Shown here: piece by piece, positions 62,537-64,000 of the stretch
Numbering within the stretch: the first letter of the stretch is position 1
Layout of the letters: the number at the start of each line of letters is the position of its first letter
Assembly (NCBI RefSeq): GCF_028765545.1
Contig: NZ_JARACP010000008.1
Coordinates: 177,880 to 241,879 of the forward strand
Direction of reading: 5' to 3'
DNA from: Aliivibrio sp. S4MY1
GTDB lineage: Bacteria > Pseudomonadota > Gammaproteobacteria > Enterobacterales > Vibrionaceae
Length of the DNA stretch: 64,000 nucleotides
Made by a program: the position numbers and the translations under genes
Notes under the pieces: model-generated
Database searches by the model: none
What the model saw: the letters and a program-made list of their open reading frames with translations, nothing else
What the model was told of the DNA's origin: nothing

Positions 62537-63592
62537 TTATTGTCCTTTAACGGCAGGTTGAGTCTCTTGTTCAAGCAACTTAACCGTTACCCCTTCACGC
62601 ATATTAACTAGACCTTGAACCACAATATCCTGACCAATCTCTAAACCAGATTCAATCACGACGCGGTTTTCAACACGAGCACCAAGCGTAACTTGAGTAC
62701 GTGTTACTTTATTATCATCACCAATAACGTACACATAACGTTTTGTACCAGAATATTCTAAAGCTTGTACTGGAATGATTGGGGCACTAATTGAAGGGAA
62801 ATCCAACTCTGCCGCCATTAGCATACCGGGCTTCATCTTTAGATCTTTATTTGGGAACTCAATACGCACACGTAAATTCAAGGTTTCTGCATTAATACGA
62901 GAATCAATACCCACGACTTTTCCTGAAAATACGGTATTTCCCCATGCTTGACTTGTCGCATCGACTGTCATACCCGTTGATAACATTGAAAGGTAACGTT
63001 CTGGCACTTGTAAATCTAACTGCATTAAAGACAAGTTATCTAACGTCAGTAATTCAGTCCCAGCATTGACCATTTTACCGCGACTAAAATCAATAAACCC
63101 GACCGTACCAGAGAAAGGAGCAGAAATGTGAAGATCAGCTAAATTCGCATTTGCTGCCTCTAAACGAGCTTGCGCAATATCAACACTGGCTTTTTGGCCA
63201 TCGATTTCCGTTTGAGTAATCGCGTTCTTTTTCGCTAAACGTTGAAATTCTTTCAGTTTACGTTTCTCATCATTCAAATACGCTCGCGCCTCTTTAATTG
63301 CAGCACTGGCTTTATCATCATTTAACTGAATTAAAAGCTGACCTTTTTTAACTTCTTGATTTGCCTTAACTGCGATTCGGTCAATTTTTCCAGAAACCTC
63401 AGGAGAGATGATCACAGACTCCGCAGATTCTAATTTTCCGATTAATGATAATGATTGGGATATTTCATGTGTTGCCACTTCTTCAGAGACAACAGCAACC
63501 GATTGATTTCCTCTTGATTTATTAGCATAAGAAGGTGTTGATAAAGTGCATGCTAATAAAACTGCAAGAGTAATAGACTTAGTTTGATTCAT
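62537..63592 (-). CDS. RND efflux periplasmic adaptor (membrane fusion protein)
   Basis: The 351-aa protein has a signal peptide (ITLAVLLACTLSTPSYA, without a lipobox). A lipoyl-like domain follows in VISPEVSGKIDRIAVKANQEVKKGQLLIQLND, then an alpha-hairpin (about 90-145), the second lipoyl half (ISAPFSGTVGFIDFSRGKMV), and beta-barrel and membrane-proximal domains. It links the permease to the outer-membrane duct. It is the first gene of a two-gene operon. Confidence 0.93.
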   Translation of the reverse strand: MNQTKSITLAVLLACTLSTPSYANKSRGNQSVAVVSEEVATHEISQSLSLIGKLESAESVIISPEVSGKIDRIAVKANQEVKKGQLLIQLNDDKASAAIKEARAYLNDEKRKLKEFQRLAKKNAITQTEIDGQKASVDIAQARLEAANANLADLHISAPFSGTVGFIDFSRGKMVNAGTELLTLDNLSLMQLDLQVPERYLSMLSTGMTVDATSQAWGNTVFSGKVVGIDSRINAETLNLRVRIEFPNKDLKMKPGMLMAAELDFPSISAPIIPVQALEYSGTKRYVYVIGDDNKVTRTQVTLGARVENRVVIESGLEIGQDIVVQGLVNMREGVTVKLLEQETQPAVKGQ

Positions 63593-63810
63593 ATTGATAC
63601 TTATTATTTGAATTATTAAAATTACTTACTGGCTCTAGTTTACCAAGTGAAAGTGGTTTTGTTCGTCAATGAATGTAAAGATGGTGCAATAAACTGTAAA
63701 AACAATCACTTCCATATGACCCTTTTTTATATTATTTGTTCAAAAATGGTGCTTTTTACCCCTTTTTGACGAAAAACCAATCATTCAAACCAAAAAACAA
63801 AGAAAAGTAC
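63593..63810. other. AT-rich gap upstream of the efflux operon
   Basis: Together with the tRNA leader this is a 306-base gap without a protein gene. It must hold the efflux promoter on the minus strand, but I see no distinct operator. Confidence 0.4.
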
Positions 63811-63838
63811 TTTACAGAAAAACGAAGTTTGCTATTAT
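63811..63838 (+). promoter_or_regulatory. Probable promoter of the tRNA-Tyr gene
   Basis: TTTACA (63811-63816) and TATTAT (63833-63838) are 16 bp apart, followed by a CG-containing discriminator (TCGCTCCG). This gives a leader of about 50 nt before the tRNA. Alternative -10-like sequences (TATAAA at 63882) sit closer. Confidence 0.5.
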
Positions 63839-63898
63839 TCGCTCCGAACTTGGCAAGGTCGTTGGGAAAACTCTTGTTAAGTATAAAAATCCCTCGTT

Positions 63899-63982
<84 letters not shown>

Positions 63983-64000
63983 TTATTCTTCTTGATTGTA

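Overview
The window is a stretch of AT-rich gammaproteobacterial chromosome. It most resembles Vibrionaceae, and within it the Aliivibrio fischeri group. This rests on the family set and order: a c-di-GMP riboswitch ahead of tfoY, a DUF3334 gene, DUF3392 next to sanA, an ecf transporter with a UPF0397-type S component, torR/torD next to purR, and ybaZ(atl)-ybaY-tesB. I see no prophage, insertion sequence, CRISPR array or replication origin. About 57 protein genes and 6 tRNA genes are supported.

Layout. 1-8.5 kb: the tail of an HD-GYP phosphodiesterase, zntA behind a MerR-type promoter, a CBS-pair protein, a degenerate receiver protein and ydiJ. 8.6-13.2 kb: a DUF3334 protein carrying the complete CheC/CheX phosphatase motif, a DUF2786 protein, a 62-residue ORF behind a perfect FNR site, a truncated siroheme synthase with a GntR regulator, and yccA. 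13.3-18.6 kb: a membrane-anchored P-loop ATPase one base ahead of an MscS-type channel gene, flanked by two Sel1-repeat genes. 18.7-24.9 kb: a secreted Nudix-PAP2 fusion with an altered PAP2 motif, a GNAT gene, pgpB, and a LysR regulator facing a Dcu transporter and aspartate racemase operon. 24.9-32.9 kb: the nitrite ammonification locus, with nrfBCDE-X-F on the minus strand, nrfA divergent and nrfG convergent with nrfA; an octamer tandem repeat lies after nrfG. 33-46.4 kb: pldA, a DEAH helicase, maeA, DUF3392-sanA, a diguanylate cyclase, a MipA/OmpV-like protein and a three-gene ECF transporter whose promoter region carries MetJ boxes. Two related short elements with terminal inverted repeats flank the sanA/diguanylate cyclase segment. 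46.5-47.2 kb: five tRNA genes (Cys-Gly-Leu-Cys-Leu on the minus strand). 47.3-64 kb: rluF, a coiled-coil lipoprotein, torR/torD, purR, riboswitch-tfoY, atl-ybaY-tesB, decR with a cysteine desulfhydrase-like enzyme, queC, an RND efflux pair and tRNA-Tyr.

How the genes fit together. Anaerobic respiration is the strongest theme: nrf, TorR/TorD, the Dcu-type carrier, and FNR sites ahead of nrfA and the 62-residue ORF. Cyclic-di-GMP is the second: an HD-GYP enzyme, a GGDEF enzyme and a riboswitch. Sulfur and methionine chemistry recurs in the siroheme enzyme, DecR with its desulfhydrase-like partner, and the MetJ-marked ECF operon. The best candidates for undescribed biology are the ATPase-MscS pair, the DUF3334 protein as a CheX-like phosphatase, the MetJ-controlled ECF transporter and the FNR-controlled small protein.
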